A stretch of 64,000 bases of DNA from contig NZ_JAATNW010000002.1 of the NCBI RefSeq assembly GCF_012911815.1, positions 124,001 to 188,000 of the forward strand. The letters run 5' to 3'. Below the pieces are notes generated by a model. The model was not told the DNA's origin and searched no databases. It was given only the letters and a program-made list of their open reading frames with translations. Source of the stretch: Alteromonas ponticola (lineage in GTDB: Bacteria > Pseudomonadota > Gammaproteobacteria > Enterobacterales > Alteromonadaceae). Below are positions 10,001 through 22,142 of the stretch, piece after piece; position 1 is the first letter of the stretch, and each line of letters starts with the position of its first letter. A program made the translations under genes and the position numbers.

Positions 10001-10029
10001 TCCATAATAAATTACGATTAGGATAGGTC

Positions 10030-10839
10030 ATGACTACAACACTGAAGAAAATGAGTGCACTGGTTTTTGCATCAGCTATAGGCTTGGCTGTGGCGACAGG
10101 AAGCGCATTTGCCAATGGTAAAATTGGTGATCACGTTAACAATCTGCACGCTCACCTCTCTCAATATTCTGAAGAAGTACAGTGGTTAGAAACAAAATTT
10201 GGTGGCGTAGTTGACGCCTATGCAGCCCAAAATAAGTCAGTAAAAACTGATGAGATGCTAGTCTACTGGGAAGAGGTCGACTTTCACTCAGCCATAGAAA
10301 CTCAGTATGTGCCGATATATGCCTCTATCTGGCAGGGTATTTACGCCGTCAAAGTAGCGATAGATGAAGGAAAGCCTGTTGCAGAGGTGCGTGCTGAACA
10401 AAAAAAATTAAGTCATACTCTGTGGCAAGCTCTGGGGGCAGTTAAGCTGGCGTCCCAATATCAAAAGCAGGGTCTGGTTGACCAGGTTCGCATTACAGAG
10501 AAAGAACCCACCACGGGTCCTGAGGTCATCGACGACATTAAAACTCGTTTAGATCGCGTGGTGGCCAAGTACGCTGAACAGTTGGATGAAGTGGCGACCA
10601 GCCTGGTTCACGATACCTATATGCAGCGTTTTGAAGTGATTGAAGATGATTTGATTGCCAGAGATGCGAAACTTGTTGAAGCTTTGGACAAAGATTTTAA
10701 CGTAACACTTCCCCAGGCTATTACCAGCGATAAGGGCGTGGACAATGTTCGCATGGTTGTTGATGCAATGCACACTAAACTAGACCGTGCACGTGCATTG
10801 CTAGTTGAAACGCAAAAAGCCCAAGACGGCACATTGTAA
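10030..10839 (+). CDS. Periplasmic helical protein, resembles the periplasmic domain of FTR1 iron permeases
   Basis: A signal peptide covers residues 1 to about 28 (cleavage near SAFA-NGK); the mature protein is all-helical and about 240 residues. The C-terminal half (about 160-235) has the pattern LDRVVAKYAEQL, then YMQRFEVIEDDLIARDAKLV, then LDKDFNVTLPQAI. This resembles the extracytoplasmic repeat in FTR1-type iron permeases (helix, FE.IE..L...D..L.., F..L..AI), but no membrane permease part follows. The Fur-like box just upstream supports a role in iron handling. Binding of iron is inference; the specific family was not confirmed. A terminator follows directly, so it is a single-gene transcript. 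Confidence 0.6.
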   Translation: MTTTLKKMSALVFASAIGLAVATGSAFANGKIGDHVNNLHAHLSQYSEEVQWLETKFGGVVDAYAAQNKSVKTDEMLVYWEEVDFHSAIETQYVPIYASIWQGIYAVKVAIDEGKPVAEVRAEQKKLSHTLWQALGAVKLASQYQKQGLVDQVRITEKEPTTGPEVIDDIKTRLDRVVAKYAEQLDEVATSLVHDTYMQRFEVIEDDLIARDAKLVEALDKDFNVTLPQAITSDKGVDNVRMVVDAMHTKLDRARALLVETQKAQDGTL

Positions 10840-10870
10840 AAACTCCTTCTGCAACAACAGGAGTTTTTTA
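10838..10870 (+). terminator. Rho-independent terminator
   Basis: Stem AAAAACTCCT / AGGAGTTTTT with an 11-base loop, followed by T residues. It begins at the stop codon of the gene at 10030. Confidence 0.85.
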
Positions 10871-11235
10871 CGCGGCGTCGCTGCGACTTCTGCGCGAGGC
10901 TGTATCGCCTTGATATAAGCCACGTCATCAACTTAGGCAAATTTGACGATGGGTGCATGGGTTTACCCCCCATCCGTTCACTCCCTACCCTACCGAATGT
11001 TCCATAATACAGTAGCTTTGCTGCGTTTTGCGTTCACGATTACTTACATGAAATGAAACTCGCTGAGTTATAAATTTCATTACCCAGCAATCTTTTTGGG
11101 TTTCCTCGCCATATATTAATAATGGAATATAAACCTTTCGTGATTTGTGATGTTGGTAGCGCAGAAACTGTTAACAATAAACCCGCTCATTTCATTTCTA
11201 CCTCGCGGACATACGCATGGCAAGAGGATAGCTAA
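10871..11235. other. Intergenic region, no gene seen
   Basis: 365 bases between a terminator and the VTT-family gene. I see no conserved RNA, no convincing ORF and no clear operator. It presumably holds the promoter of the following gene, but I could not pick one with confidence. Confidence 0.4.
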
Positions 11236-11949
11236 ATGAAATCAAACCATAAATCGCTAATAAAGATTGCACTCATTTTTGTGGTTCTGGCTGGCTGCGC
11301 GATTCTGCTCTGGAAGCTGATGGTAACCCGAGAAACCGTTCGAGAAGGTATTCAGTACATAACCTCGTTTGGTTTTTGGAGCTACTTCGTTTTTGGTCTG
11401 ATATATGTGGTACTGGCGTCTTTAAGCTTTCCCAGTTCGGTTTTTAACATAGCAGCGGGCGTACTATTTTCATTTAAGCTAGGACTACTCGTTGCTGCCA
11501 TATCCGCTTTGACAGCAGCCTGTATAACATTTCTCATCTCCCGTTATATGTTAAAAGAGTTTGTAACGCATAGAATTGAAGCAACCAAGTCAGGTAAACA
11601 AATCCTGAAACTGGTGGCTGAACACAGTGCAAAATTTATTTTTATGTTACGCCTCAACCCCTTTATCCCTGCGGTGGTGAAAAACTATGGATTGGGCGTT
11701 ACCCATGTCAAACTAAGGACGTATGTGTGGACAACCATGCTGGGCCAGCTACCACTTACCGCCATGTATGTTTACCTGGGCTGGATAGGCGGTCTGGCAA
11801 TGCTGAACCAGGATAATTCTCCGGAAACGGTGCACTGGCTTGTGCTAGGCGGTGGTTTGGCTATAAGCATCGTTACTTTGGTTCTCTCCCATTTCTACAT
11901 GCGAAAATATTTATCTTCTAATCAACCGGCTCAAGAAGCAGTGAGCTGA
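11236..11949 (+). CDS. VTT/TVP38-TMEM64 family inner membrane protein
   Basis: About six membrane segments. The first is at residues 9-28 (IALIFVVLAGCAILLWKL). The VTT (SNARE-associated, DedA-like) core runs from about 50 to 200, with FPSSVFNIAAGVLFSFKLGLLVA and the loop motif FMLRLNPFIPAVVKNYGLGVT, which corresponds to the family's R-x-x-P-x-x-P re-entrant loop. Proteins of this superfamily are implicated in lipid scrambling or flipping at the inner membrane; the role here is unknown. It stands alone between an iron-linked gene and a decarboxylase. Confidence 0.85.
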   Translation: MKSNHKSLIKIALIFVVLAGCAILLWKLMVTRETVREGIQYITSFGFWSYFVFGLIYVVLASLSFPSSVFNIAAGVLFSFKLGLLVAAISALTAACITFLISRYMLKEFVTHRIEATKSGKQILKLVAEHSAKFIFMLRLNPFIPAVVKNYGLGVTHVKLRTYVWTTMLGQLPLTAMYVYLGWIGGLAMLNQDNSPETVHWLVLGGGLAISIVTLVLSHFYMRKYLSSNQPAQEAVS

Positions 11950-12065
11950 GTTTTTTCGATGGTAATTACCAGTAATGAAATTGACTTAATCAATTCAAAC
12001 GCTGACAAGCTTATATTCCTTATGTAAACTCAAGGGCATACATTTCTTACAACATCACTTCCTGC

Positions 12066-13997
12066 ATGCTTCCAACTGTAAAAATTCTCATCATAGAAGA
12101 TTCTTTAGAACTATTAGAACAACTTGTCACCGGTATTCAGTCAACCATCGAATCATTTGAGCGCACCGATATTGCCATCAGTCTGGTTGAAGCCGAAACC
12201 GTTCCAAAGGCATTGGAACTGGTACGCAATGACGGTGATATTCAGGCGGTGGTATTCAGCTGGGACACCGAAGTCAAATGGTCTGACATGGGTGAAAGCA
12301 AGGCCGGTAAAGTTGATAATAACGCCGTGGTCATTGATGCGATTAAGCATATTCGCCGCGAACTGCCCGTTTACGTTTTAGGCGATGCCATTAAAGGGCT
12401 GGATATCGTCAATCTGGCCAATGGGATGGAGTCGTTTTTTTATCGCAACGATATCATTTCAGATCCAGAGTCGATTTTAGGTTACATCATCAATGACTTT
12501 GACGACAGAAACGAAACGCCATTCTGGACGGCGTACAGAAAATATGTCGTTGAAGCCAATGACTCGTGGCACACACCCGGACACAGTGGCGGCGCCAGCT
12601 TCCGTCATTCACCCTACATTGGCGATTTTTACAAGTTTTTCGGCCGCAATGTGTTTGTCAGTGATTTATCAGTTAGCGTAGATTCATTGGGTTCCCTTTC
12701 TGATGGTACTCATGCCATTGGACGTGCCCAATCGATTGCCGCCAATACCTTTGAGGTGCGCAAATCGTACTTTGTGACTAACGGCTCTTCTACGTCAAAC
12801 AAAATTATCTTACAAACCCTGTTGCGCGAGGGTGACAAAGTCATTATTGACCGCAACTGTCATAAGTCCGTTCACCACGGCATTATTCAGGCACGCGCGA
12901 TGCCAGTGTACCTGGACAGTATCCTCAACCCGGATTATGGCATCTTTGCGCCCCCCGAACTGGAACGATTGGCGGAAACCATCGAAGCCAATACCGATGC
13001 CAAACTGATTGTGTTGACCGGTTGCACTTATGACGGCTTGCTGACCGATTTGAAACAGGTGGTGGAACTGGGCCATCAACATGGAATGAAGGTGTTTATT
13101 GATGAGGCGTGGTTTGCCTACTCACTGTTTCATCCGCGTTTTCGCGATTATTCGGCAATTCATGCCGGTGCTGACTATGTTACTCACTCGGCGCATAAAG
13201 TGGTGTCAGCTTTTTCACAGGCTTCTTTTATTCACGTCAATGACCCGGATTTTGACAGTGACTTTTTCAAAGAAATTTACAGTATTCACACCAGCACCTC
13301 ACCCAAATATCAATTGATTGCCTCACTGGATGTGTGTCGCAAACAATTGGAAATGGAAGGGTATAAGATACTGAATGAATTGCTTAATAATGTGGATGAA
13401 CTTAAGCAGCAGGTGTCCCGCTTCAAGCGCTTACGTATTTTAGATGCAGAGGATTTCGGCAAGATTTTCCCGCATTTTGCTAAAGACAATATGGGCCATG
13501 ACCCACTTAAAATTCTTATCGATGTCTCCGCATTAGAGTACTCCAATCAGGAAATTCACCGTTTTCTGATGGACGAAGTCGGTCTGGAAATTGAGAAATT
13601 TACTCATAGCACCATTCTGGTCCTACTGACTTTGGGCGGTATGCGCTCAAAAATCGTGCGGCTGTATAATGCTCTGAAAAAGCTTGATCAGGGCTCGGTG
13701 TCGCTACATCGCAGTAAGAGTAAGAACGCGTTGCCCAGCACCATCCCTCCAATCAAACTGGCTGAACTGCCTTCTAACGCTTTTTTTGGAAAACGTGAAG
13801 CGATTCCCTGGCAGGAAAGTGCCGGACGAATTTCTGCGGGGTTGATTGTGCCCTACCCGCCGGGTATTCCATTGATCGTACCCGGTCAGCTGATTCAGGA
13901 AGAACACATCAACTACTTGCGCTCACTGTCCAACCAGAAGCTCACCATTCAGGGCTTTTACGACGGCGAACTGTATGTGATGCAAGACCACACTTAG
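12066..13997 (+). CDS. Orn/Lys/Arg family PLP decarboxylase
   Basis: Fold-type I decarboxylase of the ornithine/lysine/arginine group: a response-regulator-like N-terminal wing (1 to about 130, [13 protein letters not shown]), a PLP core, and a C-terminal domain. Marks: [18 protein letters not shown] near 172, STSNKIIL with the ring-stacking segment [11 protein letters not shown] near 262, [10 protein letters not shown] near 346, and the PLP lysine K378 in [13 protein letters not shown]. At 643 residues it is shorter than the inducible CadA/SpeF/AdiA enzymes (about 710-755). Substrate cannot be read from the sequence. Its stop codon overlaps the cysE stop on the other strand. Confidence 0.85.
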   Translation: MLPTVKILIIEDSLELLEQLVTGIQSTIESFERTDIAISLVEAETVPKALELVRNDGDIQAVVFSWDTEVKWSDMGESKAGKVDNNAVVIDAIKHIRRELPVYVLGDAIKGLDIVNLANGMESFFYRNDIISDPESILGYIINDFDDRNETPFWTAYRKYVVEANDSWHTPGHSGGASFRHSPYIGDFYKFFGRNVFVSDLSVSVDSLGSLSDGTHAIGRAQSIAANTFEVRKSYFVTNGSSTSNKIILQTLLREGDKVIIDRNCHKSVHHGIIQARAMPVYLDSILNPDYGIFAPPELERLAETIEANTDAKLIVLTGCTYDGLLTDLKQVVELGHQHGMKVFIDEAWFAYSLFHPRFRDYSAIHAGADYVTHSAHKVVSAFSQASFIHVNDPDFDSDFFKEIYSIHTSTSPKYQLIASLDVCRKQLEMEGYKILNELLNNVDELKQQVSRFKRLRILDAEDFGKIFPHFAKDNMGHDPLKILIDVSALEYSNQEIHRFLMDEVGLEIEKFTHSTILVLLTLGGMRSKIVRLYNALKKLDQGSVSLHRSKSKNALPSTIPPIKLAELPSNAFFGKREAIPWQESAGRISAGLIVPYPPGIPLIVPGQLIQEEHINYLRSLSNQKLTIQGFYDGELYVMQDHT

Positions 13998-14821
13998 ATC
14001 TTAGGATCAAACGCATTTTCTTTGGGTTTCTCACCCTCCGGTACCACGGGTGAGATGCCTGTCGCAGCAAAATCCTCAGCACTTAACGACTGTAAATCCG
14101 CCGAGCACACATTGCCGCCCATAGACTGGATGACAGCACACATCTCTTCTACTTTTGTGTCCATCTGATGCATGTGTTCCAGCATGATACCCATCGCGTT
14201 GGCCACCGGGTCAGGATTGTCCGGTGCGACAGCATAGGCATCAAAACCATATTTGCGCGCAATCTGATTGCGTTTATCCGCCTGCTCTTTCACATCACCG
14301 GCTTTTTGAGCAGACATGACAATTCGTCCCGGGATGCCGACCACCGTAGCGCCAGCGGGTGTGTCTTTTACCACCACTGAGTTAGAGCCAACTTTGGCAT
14401 TTTCGCCAATATAAATGGGCCCTAGAATTTTAGCGCCTGCGCCCACGACGACATTGTTACCTAATGTGGGATGGCGTTTACCTGCTCTCCAACTGGTGCC
14501 GCCCAGCGTGACTCCATGGTACAAGGTGACATCGTCGCCCACTTCGGCGGTTTCGCCAATCACGACACCCATCCCGTGATCGATAAAAAAGCGTCGGCCC
14601 AGTTTAGCCCCGGGATGAATTTCAATCCCGGTCATCCAGCGATTGAAGGTTGAAAAGGTGCGTGCCAGCCATTTAAAACCAGCTTTCCACAAGCGGTGAC
14701 TAAGCCGGTGCATCCAGATCGCATGAAGGCCGGGATAGTTGGTCAGTACTTCAAAAAAGTTTCTGGCGGCGGGGTCGCGGCGAAATACACCTTCCACATC
14801 TTCTTTGATTCGTTCAAACAC
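13994..14821 (-). CDS. cysE: Serine O-acetyltransferase
   Basis: Makes O-acetylserine, the acceptor for sulfide in cysteine synthesis. It has a left-handed beta-helix with hexapeptide repeats (about 65-165), [28 protein letters not shown] with the catalytic histidines, and the ending GIPGRIV. The start is GTG at 14821, 5 bases after the trmJ stop, so the two are cotranscribed. The tail past residue 170 (to 275) is long and rich in charged residues. A cysteine-supply gene here, in the same window as two desulfurases, fits the regional theme, though the locus is separate. Confidence 0.95.
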   Translation of the reverse strand: MFERIKEDVEGVFRRDPAARNFFEVLTNYPGLHAIWMHRLSHRLWKAGFKWLARTFSTFNRWMTGIEIHPGAKLGRRFFIDHGMGVVIGETAEVGDDVTLYHGVTLGGTSWRAGKRHPTLGNNVVVGAGAKILGPIYIGENAKVGSNSVVVKDTPAGATVVGIPGRIVMSAQKAGDVKEQADKRNQIARKYGFDAYAVAPDNPDPVANAMGIMLEHMHQMDTKVEEMCAVIQSMGGNVCSADLQSLSAEDFAATGISPVVPEGEKPKENAFDPKI

Positions 14822-14826
14822 AGTGG

Positions 14827-15543
14827 TTACTCTTTAGTGGATTTATCAATTGACGCCAAAATTCCTCGAAGAATATTCAGTTCCTGCGCTTCGGGGCGGG
14901 CGCGGTTAAACAGTCGGCGTAATTTGGTCATCACCATTCCGGGATGATTTTTTACGATAAAATTGGTCCTTTGAAGCGTCTCTTGCAGATGTACATAAAA
15001 ACGCTCTAAGTCTTCGTTAAGCGGATACTCTGCTTCGACTTCTGGGTGCGAGGTCGCATCAAGCCAGGCCACTCTCACCTCGTAACATAATGTCTGGACC
15101 GCAGCAGCCAGATTCAATGAACTGTAATCAGGGTTCGCTGGAATGCAGACGTGAAAATGACACTGCTGTAACTCTTCATTCGACAAACCGCTGTTTTCAC
15201 GACCAAAGACCAGCGCCACCGGGTATTTTTCAGCTTCGGTAACCAGTTTAACGCCGCTTTCTCTAGGTTCGAGCATGGGCCAGGAGTGGGTTCTTGAGCG
15301 GGCCGATGTCCCTATGACCAATCCACAATCAGCGACCGCTTCGCCCAGCGTAGTAACCGTCTTAGCATTAGCCAGCACATCACCGGCACCGGCTGCCATG
15401 GCACTGGCCTTGCCATCAGGTGCGTGCACCGGATCAACTAAATAAAGGTGTTTCAGCCCCATGGTTTTCATCGCACGGGCGGCCGAGCCAATGTTGCCGG
15501 TGTGGGACGTGTTTACAAGTACAATTCGGATATTATCAAGCAT
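14827..15543 (-). CDS. trmJ: tRNA (cytidine/uridine-2'-O-)-methyltransferase TrmJ
   Basis: SPOUT-class enzyme that methylates the 2'-OH of nucleotide 32 in tRNA. Visible motifs are [22 protein letters not shown] at the N-terminus, [15 protein letters not shown] near residue 113, and the knot segment [21 protein letters not shown] near 134. The length is 238. It is divergent from suhB, as in E. coli, but here cysE follows it rather than iscR. Confidence 0.95.
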   Translation of the reverse strand: MLDNIRIVLVNTSHTGNIGSAARAMKTMGLKHLYLVDPVHAPDGKASAMAAGAGDVLANAKTVTTLGEAVADCGLVIGTSARSRTHSWPMLEPRESGVKLVTEAEKYPVALVFGRENSGLSNEELQQCHFHVCIPANPDYSSLNLAAAVQTLCYEVRVAWLDATSHPEVEAEYPLNEDLERFYVHLQETLQRTNFIVKNHPGMVMTKLRRLFNRARPEAQELNILRGILASIDKSTKE

Positions 15544-15747
15544 GCTGACGCGGTAAGTTTTATATTCGTAATATCGCGGATACTAGCATATTTCAGCGGT
15601 TTTGAGCTAATAAAGGCGCAATTGCAATCCAATTCACATTGCAAAATACATTTGCTCTGATACACTTCGCGCCAATTACGTAATGCTGTTCATTTTTTGA
15701 ATAGCGATTACTGCTTTTCTTCGATCTTTTACAATTGGTGGTTTATT

Positions 15748-16524
15748 ATGCATCCTATGCTGAATATAGCTGTGCGCGCTGCGCGTGCTGCTGGCTCAAT
15801 AATCGTTCGTGGCTTTGAGAATCGTGATGATCTGGAAACTCAAGTCAAAGGCGCAAATGATTATGTGACAAAAATTGATAAAGAAGCTGAAAAAGCCATC
15901 ATTAGTAAGATCCAGCAATCTTATCCAAACCACACTTTTCTGGGTGAGGAATCCGGCGAAACAGAGGGCAGCGAAAGCGATTTTCAATGGATTATCGATC
16001 CGCTCGATGGCACCACTAATTTCATTAAAGGTATTCCGCACTTCTGTGTATCTATTGCATTGTTGCATAAAGGCCGACTTGACCAGGGGGTAATTTTTGA
16101 CCCGATTCGTGGCGAGTTATTCACTGCCAGCCGTGGCCAGGGCGCACAACTAAATGGTTACCGTATTCGCGCAAGTAAAGCAAAAGATTTAAACGAGACC
16201 ATTCTGGCTACCGCATTTCCGTTTAAGGATAAAAAGCAATTTGGCGAATACGCAATGAGCTTAAATAAAATTTTCCACGAGTGTGGTGACATTCGTCGTA
16301 GTGGAAGCGCTGCACTTGATTTAGCTTATGTGGCAGCAGGTCGTCATGATGGCTACTGGGAACGTGGTATCAAAGCCTGGGACATTGCAGCTGGCGAGTT
16401 ATTGGTGCGTGAATCGGGCGGCCTGGTTACCGACTTTAAAGGCGGTAACGATCCTTTGTACAAAGGTGAAATTGTTGCGGGCAGTGTAAAAGTGGTTCAG
16501 GCGCTGGTAAAGCACTTAAAATAA
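15748..16524 (+). CDS. suhB: Inositol-1-monophosphatase SuhB
   Basis: Mg-dependent phosphatase that also acts in ribosomal RNA antitermination in E. coli. I chose the ATG at 15748 because it gives MHPMLNIAVRAARAAG, the conserved start of SuhB; an in-frame TTG 51 bases upstream has no family support. The protein is 258 residues with the metal-site motif WIIDPLDGTTNFIKG near residue 80 and WDIAAGELLVRESGG near 212. It stands alone, followed by a strong bidirectional terminator. Confidence 0.95.
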   Translation: MHPMLNIAVRAARAAGSIIVRGFENRDDLETQVKGANDYVTKIDKEAEKAIISKIQQSYPNHTFLGEESGETEGSESDFQWIIDPLDGTTNFIKGIPHFCVSIALLHKGRLDQGVIFDPIRGELFTASRGQGAQLNGYRIRASKAKDLNETILATAFPFKDKKQFGEYAMSLNKIFHECGDIRRSGSAALDLAYVAAGRHDGYWERGIKAWDIAAGELLVRESGGLVTDFKGGNDPLYKGEIVAGSVKVVQALVKHLK

Positions 16525-16536
16525 AAGTTAAGCAAT

Positions 16537-16574
16537 AAAAAAACCGGTGAAGTTAACTTCACCGGTTTTTTTTT
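16537..16574. terminator. Bidirectional terminator between suhB and secF
   Basis: Perfect stem ACCGGTGAAG / CTTCACCGGT (16543-16566) flanked by an A run and a T run, so it can stop transcripts from both convergent genes. Confidence 0.9.
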
Positions 16575-16635
16575 AGCTAACAAATAATAACGTTATCGGC
16601 ATCGCAATGGAGACACGCTTGATGCCAATGAATTA

Positions 16636-17577
16636 TCACATTAATGGTTCTTGATCTGCGCCTTCTTTCTCAATTTCAGGCGGCATCAAATCTTCTTTAC
16701 TTACCCCCAGCGCCAGCGCTACTGAGCTTGCAATATAAATAGATGAGTAGGTTCCGATAACCACACCAAACAATAGCGCAGTGGCGAATCCGTGGATCAA
16801 GGCCCCCCCTTTAAAGAACAAAGCTAACAGCACCAATATAGTGGTTAGTGAGGTGACAATAGTACGATTAAGCGTTTGCGTGAGTGATTCATTCACTACT
16901 TCTTCAGGGGTCGCTTTGCGAATTTTTCTGAAGTTTTCACGAATACGATCGGATACAACTATGGTATCGTTAAGCGAGTAACCGATGACGGCCAGTACGG
17001 CTGCCAGTACTGTCAAATCGACTTCCAGTTGCAATACTGAAAACAGACCCAAGGTTATCACAACATCGTGCACCAACGCCGCTACTGAACCCAGCGCAAA
17101 ACGCCATTCAAAGCGCATCGCTACGTAGATCAGAATACAGATAAGCGCGACCAACATGGCCAAACCGCCCTGCTCAGATAGCTCGTCACCTACATTCGGA
17201 CCGACAAATTCGATACGTTGTTTCTCAACTGGCGTACCGTCAGCACGTAGTATAGCGACCACCTGATCGCCAATATCGGATGCTTTGATCCCTTCGCGCG
17301 GTGCAATACGAATCAGCACTTCTTGACTACTGCCGTAATTTTGCACAACTGCATCATCAAAATCTGCCGTGGCTAACTGTTTACGTATGGCGTTTAGGTC
17401 AGCAGATTGTTCATACCCAACCTGAATCAGAGTACCGCCGGTAAAATCCAATCCCCAATTCAGCGAATTTACTGCCAGGGAGGCAATTGAACCTACCATC
17501 AGAATTGCGGAAATGACCAGCGCAGGAATACGCAGTCGCATGAAGTTGATGGTATTGGTTAAATTTAATAACTGCAT
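16636..17577 (-). CDS. secF: Protein translocase subunit SecF
   Basis: With SecD and YajC it uses the proton-motive force to aid late steps of Sec export in the inner membrane. The 313 residues start with a membrane segment (about 13-35), then a short periplasmic part with GLDFTGGTLIQVGYE, then five more membrane segments with ALVHDVVITLG and GYSLNDTIVVSDRIREN. It begins 11 bases after secD. Confidence 0.96.
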   Translation of the reverse strand: MQLLNLTNTINFMRLRIPALVISAILMVGSIASLAVNSLNWGLDFTGGTLIQVGYEQSADLNAIRKQLATADFDDAVVQNYGSSQEVLIRIAPREGIKASDIGDQVVAILRADGTPVEKQRIEFVGPNVGDELSEQGGLAMLVALICILIYVAMRFEWRFALGSVAALVHDVVITLGLFSVLQLEVDLTVLAAVLAVIGYSLNDTIVVSDRIRENFRKIRKATPEEVVNESLTQTLNRTIVTSLTTILVLLALFFKGGALIHGFATALLFGVVIGTYSSIYIASSVALALGVSKEDLMPPEIEKEGADQEPLM

Positions 17578-17588
17578 TTAATTTCTCC

Positions 17589-19433
17589 CTATATCGCCAA
17601 TGACTTCACACGTTTACCACCCCACACCAAATTCGCGATAACACGCGTTAGGATGATGGCAGTAAACATTGATGTTGCGATACCAATCATTAAAGTGATT
17701 GAGAAGCCTTTAATGGGTCCAGTACCGACAGCGAACAGAATTAGTCCGGCAATAAAGGTCGTGATATTAGCATCAATGATGGTTGAAAATGCATTGTCGT
17801 AACCATAGTGAATCGCTTGTTGCGGACTTCGGCCATCTTTAATTTCTTCACGGATACGCTCGAATATCAGTACGTTGGCGTCAACCGCCATACCAACCGT
17901 CAGAACGATTCCCGCCATACCGGGTAATGTGAGCGTGGCGCCAGGAATCATTGACATAATGCCCGCGATCATCACCACGTTTGCCATCAGTGCAATATTG
18001 GCAACCACACCAAACGCTTTGTAGTAAACCAGCATGAACACTAACACCAGCGCCATACCCCAGATAATCGCTTGCATACCTAGTTCAATGTTTTCTTTAC
18101 CCAGGCTTGGTCCAATCGTGCGTTCTTCTACAATTTGGATTGGTGCAATTAACGCCCCCGCTCTTAACAGTAGTGCCAAATCACGCGCTTCTTTAGGTGA
18201 ATCAATGCCGGTGATCTGGAATTTGTTGCCAAGCTGAGCACGAATGGTGGCCTGATTGATCACTTCCTCATGCTTTTCAAAAATCAGTTTGCCATCCGCA
18301 TCACGTTCACCGCTGGCTTTATATTCTATGAATACAGTGGCCATGGGCTTACCGATATTGTCACGGGTATTGCGCGACATTTTGTTGCCGCCTTCAGAAT
18401 CTAATGAAATATTAACGTTGGGTAAGCCATATTCATCCACACCACTACCAGCATCAATGATGTGGTTACCGGTTAGCATGACACGCTTTTCAAGTAGAAC
18501 CGGATTACCTTGTTGATCGTTAATCAACACTGAACCCGGCGGCACTCGCCCTTCTACCGCGTCGCGTACATCATTCTTCAAATCAACCATGTGAAATTCG
18601 AGGGTCGCAGTAGCATTGAGAATTTCCTTTGCCCTTGCGGTATCCTGAACACCGGGCAGTTGCACCACAATGCGCTCTGCACCTTGCTTTTGTATAACTG
18701 GTTCGGCCACCCCCAGTTGGTTTACCCGATTACGCAGAATAGTAATATTTTGCTTTACTGCATAATCACGAATTTCCTGCAGTTTGGTTTCAGCAAATGT
18801 TGCGCGTAATACGTTGTCGCCAGGCGTAGTGTAGGTCAGATCACGATTGCGATTACGTAGGAAAAACTCTGCTTTATCCAGTGTTTCTTCGTCGCGAAAC
18901 TGAATATCGATGTGGTTACCTTGCATGCTCACGCGACGGTATCGCAGCTTTTCTTCCCTCAGGGCCGTGCGAAAATCGCTTTGCGCATCCTCAAGTGACT
19001 TTTCCATCACTTCAGACATGTCCACTTCCATCAAAAAGTGCACACCCCCGCGCAGGTCTAATCCCAGTTTCATGGGCGTGCCACCCAGACTTTCCAGCCA
19101 TTCGGGCGTATCAGGGGCTAAATTCATGGCAACGAAATAGTCTGAACCGAGTTCTCGATCGAGGTTTTCACGTGCCTTTAACTGTGCGTCGGAATCATCA
19201 ACACGCACAAGAATCTGCTCATTTTCAAATTCGATACGCTTGATGTTGATATTATTTTCTTTAAGCGTTGCTTCAACGCGAGGGATCATTGACTCGGTTA
19301 CAGTCGCATCACGACCACCAGAGATTTGAATGGCGTGGTCTTCGCCATATAAATTGGGTAATGCATACAGTCCGCATAGTGCAAGCACTACAATGACCAA
19401 CAGTACCTTGAACGTTGAATTTTTATTTAACAC
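17589..19433 (-). CDS. secD: Protein translocase subunit SecD
   Basis: Larger partner of SecF in the inner membrane. The 614 residues comprise an N-terminal membrane segment (8-27), a large periplasmic region with [16 protein letters not shown], and a C-terminal six-segment core with [19 protein letters not shown]. The start is GTG at 19433 with GGAA upstream; no ATG closer fits the family N-terminus. Confidence 0.96.
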   Translation of the reverse strand: MLNKNSTFKVLLVIVVLALCGLYALPNLYGEDHAIQISGGRDATVTESMIPRVEATLKENNINIKRIEFENEQILVRVDDSDAQLKARENLDRELGSDYFVAMNLAPDTPEWLESLGGTPMKLGLDLRGGVHFLMEVDMSEVMEKSLEDAQSDFRTALREEKLRYRRVSMQGNHIDIQFRDEETLDKAEFFLRNRNRDLTYTTPGDNVLRATFAETKLQEIRDYAVKQNITILRNRVNQLGVAEPVIQKQGAERIVVQLPGVQDTARAKEILNATATLEFHMVDLKNDVRDAVEGRVPPGSVLINDQQGNPVLLEKRVMLTGNHIIDAGSGVDEYGLPNVNISLDSEGGNKMSRNTRDNIGKPMATVFIEYKASGERDADGKLIFEKHEEVINQATIRAQLGNKFQITGIDSPKEARDLALLLRAGALIAPIQIVEERTIGPSLGKENIELGMQAIIWGMALVLVFMLVYYKAFGVVANIALMANVVMIAGIMSMIPGATLTLPGMAGIVLTVGMAVDANVLIFERIREEIKDGRSPQQAIHYGYDNAFSTIIDANITTFIAGLILFAVGTGPIKGFSITLMIGIATSMFTAIILTRVIANLVWGGKRVKSLAI

Positions 19434-19484
19434 AAAAAATTCCTTTTCTTGGAGGTATCAGTCATACCTCCAAACTGAATAAGT

Positions 19485-19823
19485 TTAGATGGACTTCATG
19501 GTACCCTTTGGTAGCACAGCAGTAACGGCAGATTTTTGCACAACAATGTTGTTGCCTTCGTTTAATGAGACCTCAATGAAGTCTTTGTCATCAGATACCT
19601 TGGTGATGCGCCCCACCAATCCGCCTTGCGTGAGTACTTCATCGCCTTTCGTCAATGAAGAAACCAGATTCTTATGCTCTTTAACGCGCTTTGCCTGTGG
19701 GCGATAAAGTAAGAAGTAGAAAATCAAACCGAACACGGCAAGCATAATTAGCATTTCCATGCCACCACCTTGTTGGGCGCCACCAGCAGTCTGAGCGTGA
19801 GCTGAAGAGATGAATAAACTCAT
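19485..19823 (-). CDS. yajC: Sec translocon accessory subunit YajC
   Basis: Small inner-membrane partner of SecDF. It is 112 residues with one membrane segment (about 22-42, MEMLIMLAVFGLIFYFLLYR) preceded by a short alanine- and glycine-rich periplasmic part, followed by a cytoplasmic part with RPQAKRVKEHKNLVSSLTKGDEV. It sits between tgt and secD in the conserved order. Confidence 0.95.
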   Translation of the reverse strand: MSLFISSAHAQTAGGAQQGGGMEMLIMLAVFGLIFYFLLYRPQAKRVKEHKNLVSSLTKGDEVLTQGGLVGRITKVSDDKDFIEVSLNEGNNIVVQKSAVTAVLPKGTMKSI

Positions 19824-19850
19824 AAATTTCCTTAATAATTGTTGTTGTAA

Positions 19851-21029
<1,179 letters not shown>

Positions 21030-21046
21030 TCATGCCCAGAAATGCG

Positions 21047-22093
21047 TTAGATTTTTGGTGGGTAAATAAACATGCTGTCGCCGTAGCTGAAAAAGCGGTA
21101 TTCCTCGCGAATAGCCTCTTCGTAAGCCGCCATTACATTATCGCGACCGGCAAACGCGCTGATTAACATCATCAGCGTGGACTCCGGTAAATGAAAGTTG
21201 GTGAACATGGCATCCACCACCTTAAATCTATAGCCGGGATAAATGAAAATATCGGTGTCGGCGAAAAACGGTATGATCACATCGTGGCTGCTTTCTGCCG
21301 CAACCGCAGCGGACTCCAATGAACGTACTGAGGTGGTGCCCACGGCAATTACGCGCTTGCCTGCAGCTTTGGTTTGTTTTACCAGATCAACTACAGGCTG
21401 GCCCACTTCGGCGTATTCAGCATGCATTTTATGCTCAAGAATATTGTCCACTCTTACCGGCTGAAATGTTCCCGCGCCCACATGCAAGGTAACAAACGCA
21501 ATGTTAACCCCTTTTTGTTTTAGCGCGGCAAGGATTTCATCATCAAAATGTAAGCCTGCAGTAGGCGCGGCAACGGCACCTGGCTTTTGATTATAAACGG
21601 TTTGATAGCGCTCCTGATCGCTGCTTTCATCTGGCCTGTCGATATAGGGAGGCAATGGCATATGCCCATGTTGTTCCAACGCAAAAAGCGTTGACTCGAC
21701 ATTATCAAACTGCAGATGAAACAAGGCGTCCTCACGGCCCAGAACGGTGGCATCAATGGCGTCTTCAAGGCGCAATTGTGTGCCGGGCCTGGGCGCTTTG
21801 CTCGCTCTGACATGCGCGAGTACAGTATCGTCAGCAAGTATGCGCTCGACCAGCACTTCTACCTGCCCCCCTGTCGCTTTTCGCCCCAGCAGACGTGCGG
21901 GAATCACGCGCGTGTCATTGAACACCAGCAAATCGCCCGCTTCGACCAAATCTACCATGCTTTTGAACATGGAGTGAGTCACCTCGCCGGTTTGACCATT
22001 TAATTGCAGTAAACGGCTGGCGGCGCGCTCTTCGGTTGGGTATTTGGCAATAAGGCGTTCTGGAAGCGTAAAGTGAAAATCACTTAGTTTCAT
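21047..22093 (-). CDS. queA: S-adenosylmethionine:tRNA ribosyltransferase-isomerase
   Basis: Adds the epoxycyclopentane ring in queuosine synthesis, the step after Tgt. The 348 residues match, with the start [33 protein letters not shown] near residue 176, [11 protein letters not shown], and the ending SYGDSMFI. It is the first gene of the queA-tgt-yajC-secDF run. Confidence 0.97.
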   Translation of the reverse strand: MKLSDFHFTLPERLIAKYPTEERAASRLLQLNGQTGEVTHSMFKSMVDLVEAGDLLVFNDTRVIPARLLGRKATGGQVEVLVERILADDTVLAHVRASKAPRPGTQLRLEDAIDATVLGREDALFHLQFDNVESTLFALEQHGHMPLPPYIDRPDESSDQERYQTVYNQKPGAVAAPTAGLHFDDEILAALKQKGVNIAFVTLHVGAGTFQPVRVDNILEHKMHAEYAEVGQPVVDLVKQTKAAGKRVIAVGTTSVRSLESAAVAAESSHDVIIPFFADTDIFIYPGYRFKVVDAMFTNFHLPESTLMMLISAFAGRDNVMAAYEEAIREEYRFFSYGDSMFIYPPKI

Positions 22094-22142
22094 GATAGTT
22101 GTCTTTCAGTATTGTGTGATGTGATTAAATTTAGGCGCGGTG

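Noticed and set aside
10617..10973. Minus-strand ORF of 118 codons
   Set aside because: It runs across the 3' end of a signal-peptide gene and its terminator, and has low-complexity content with no family pattern.
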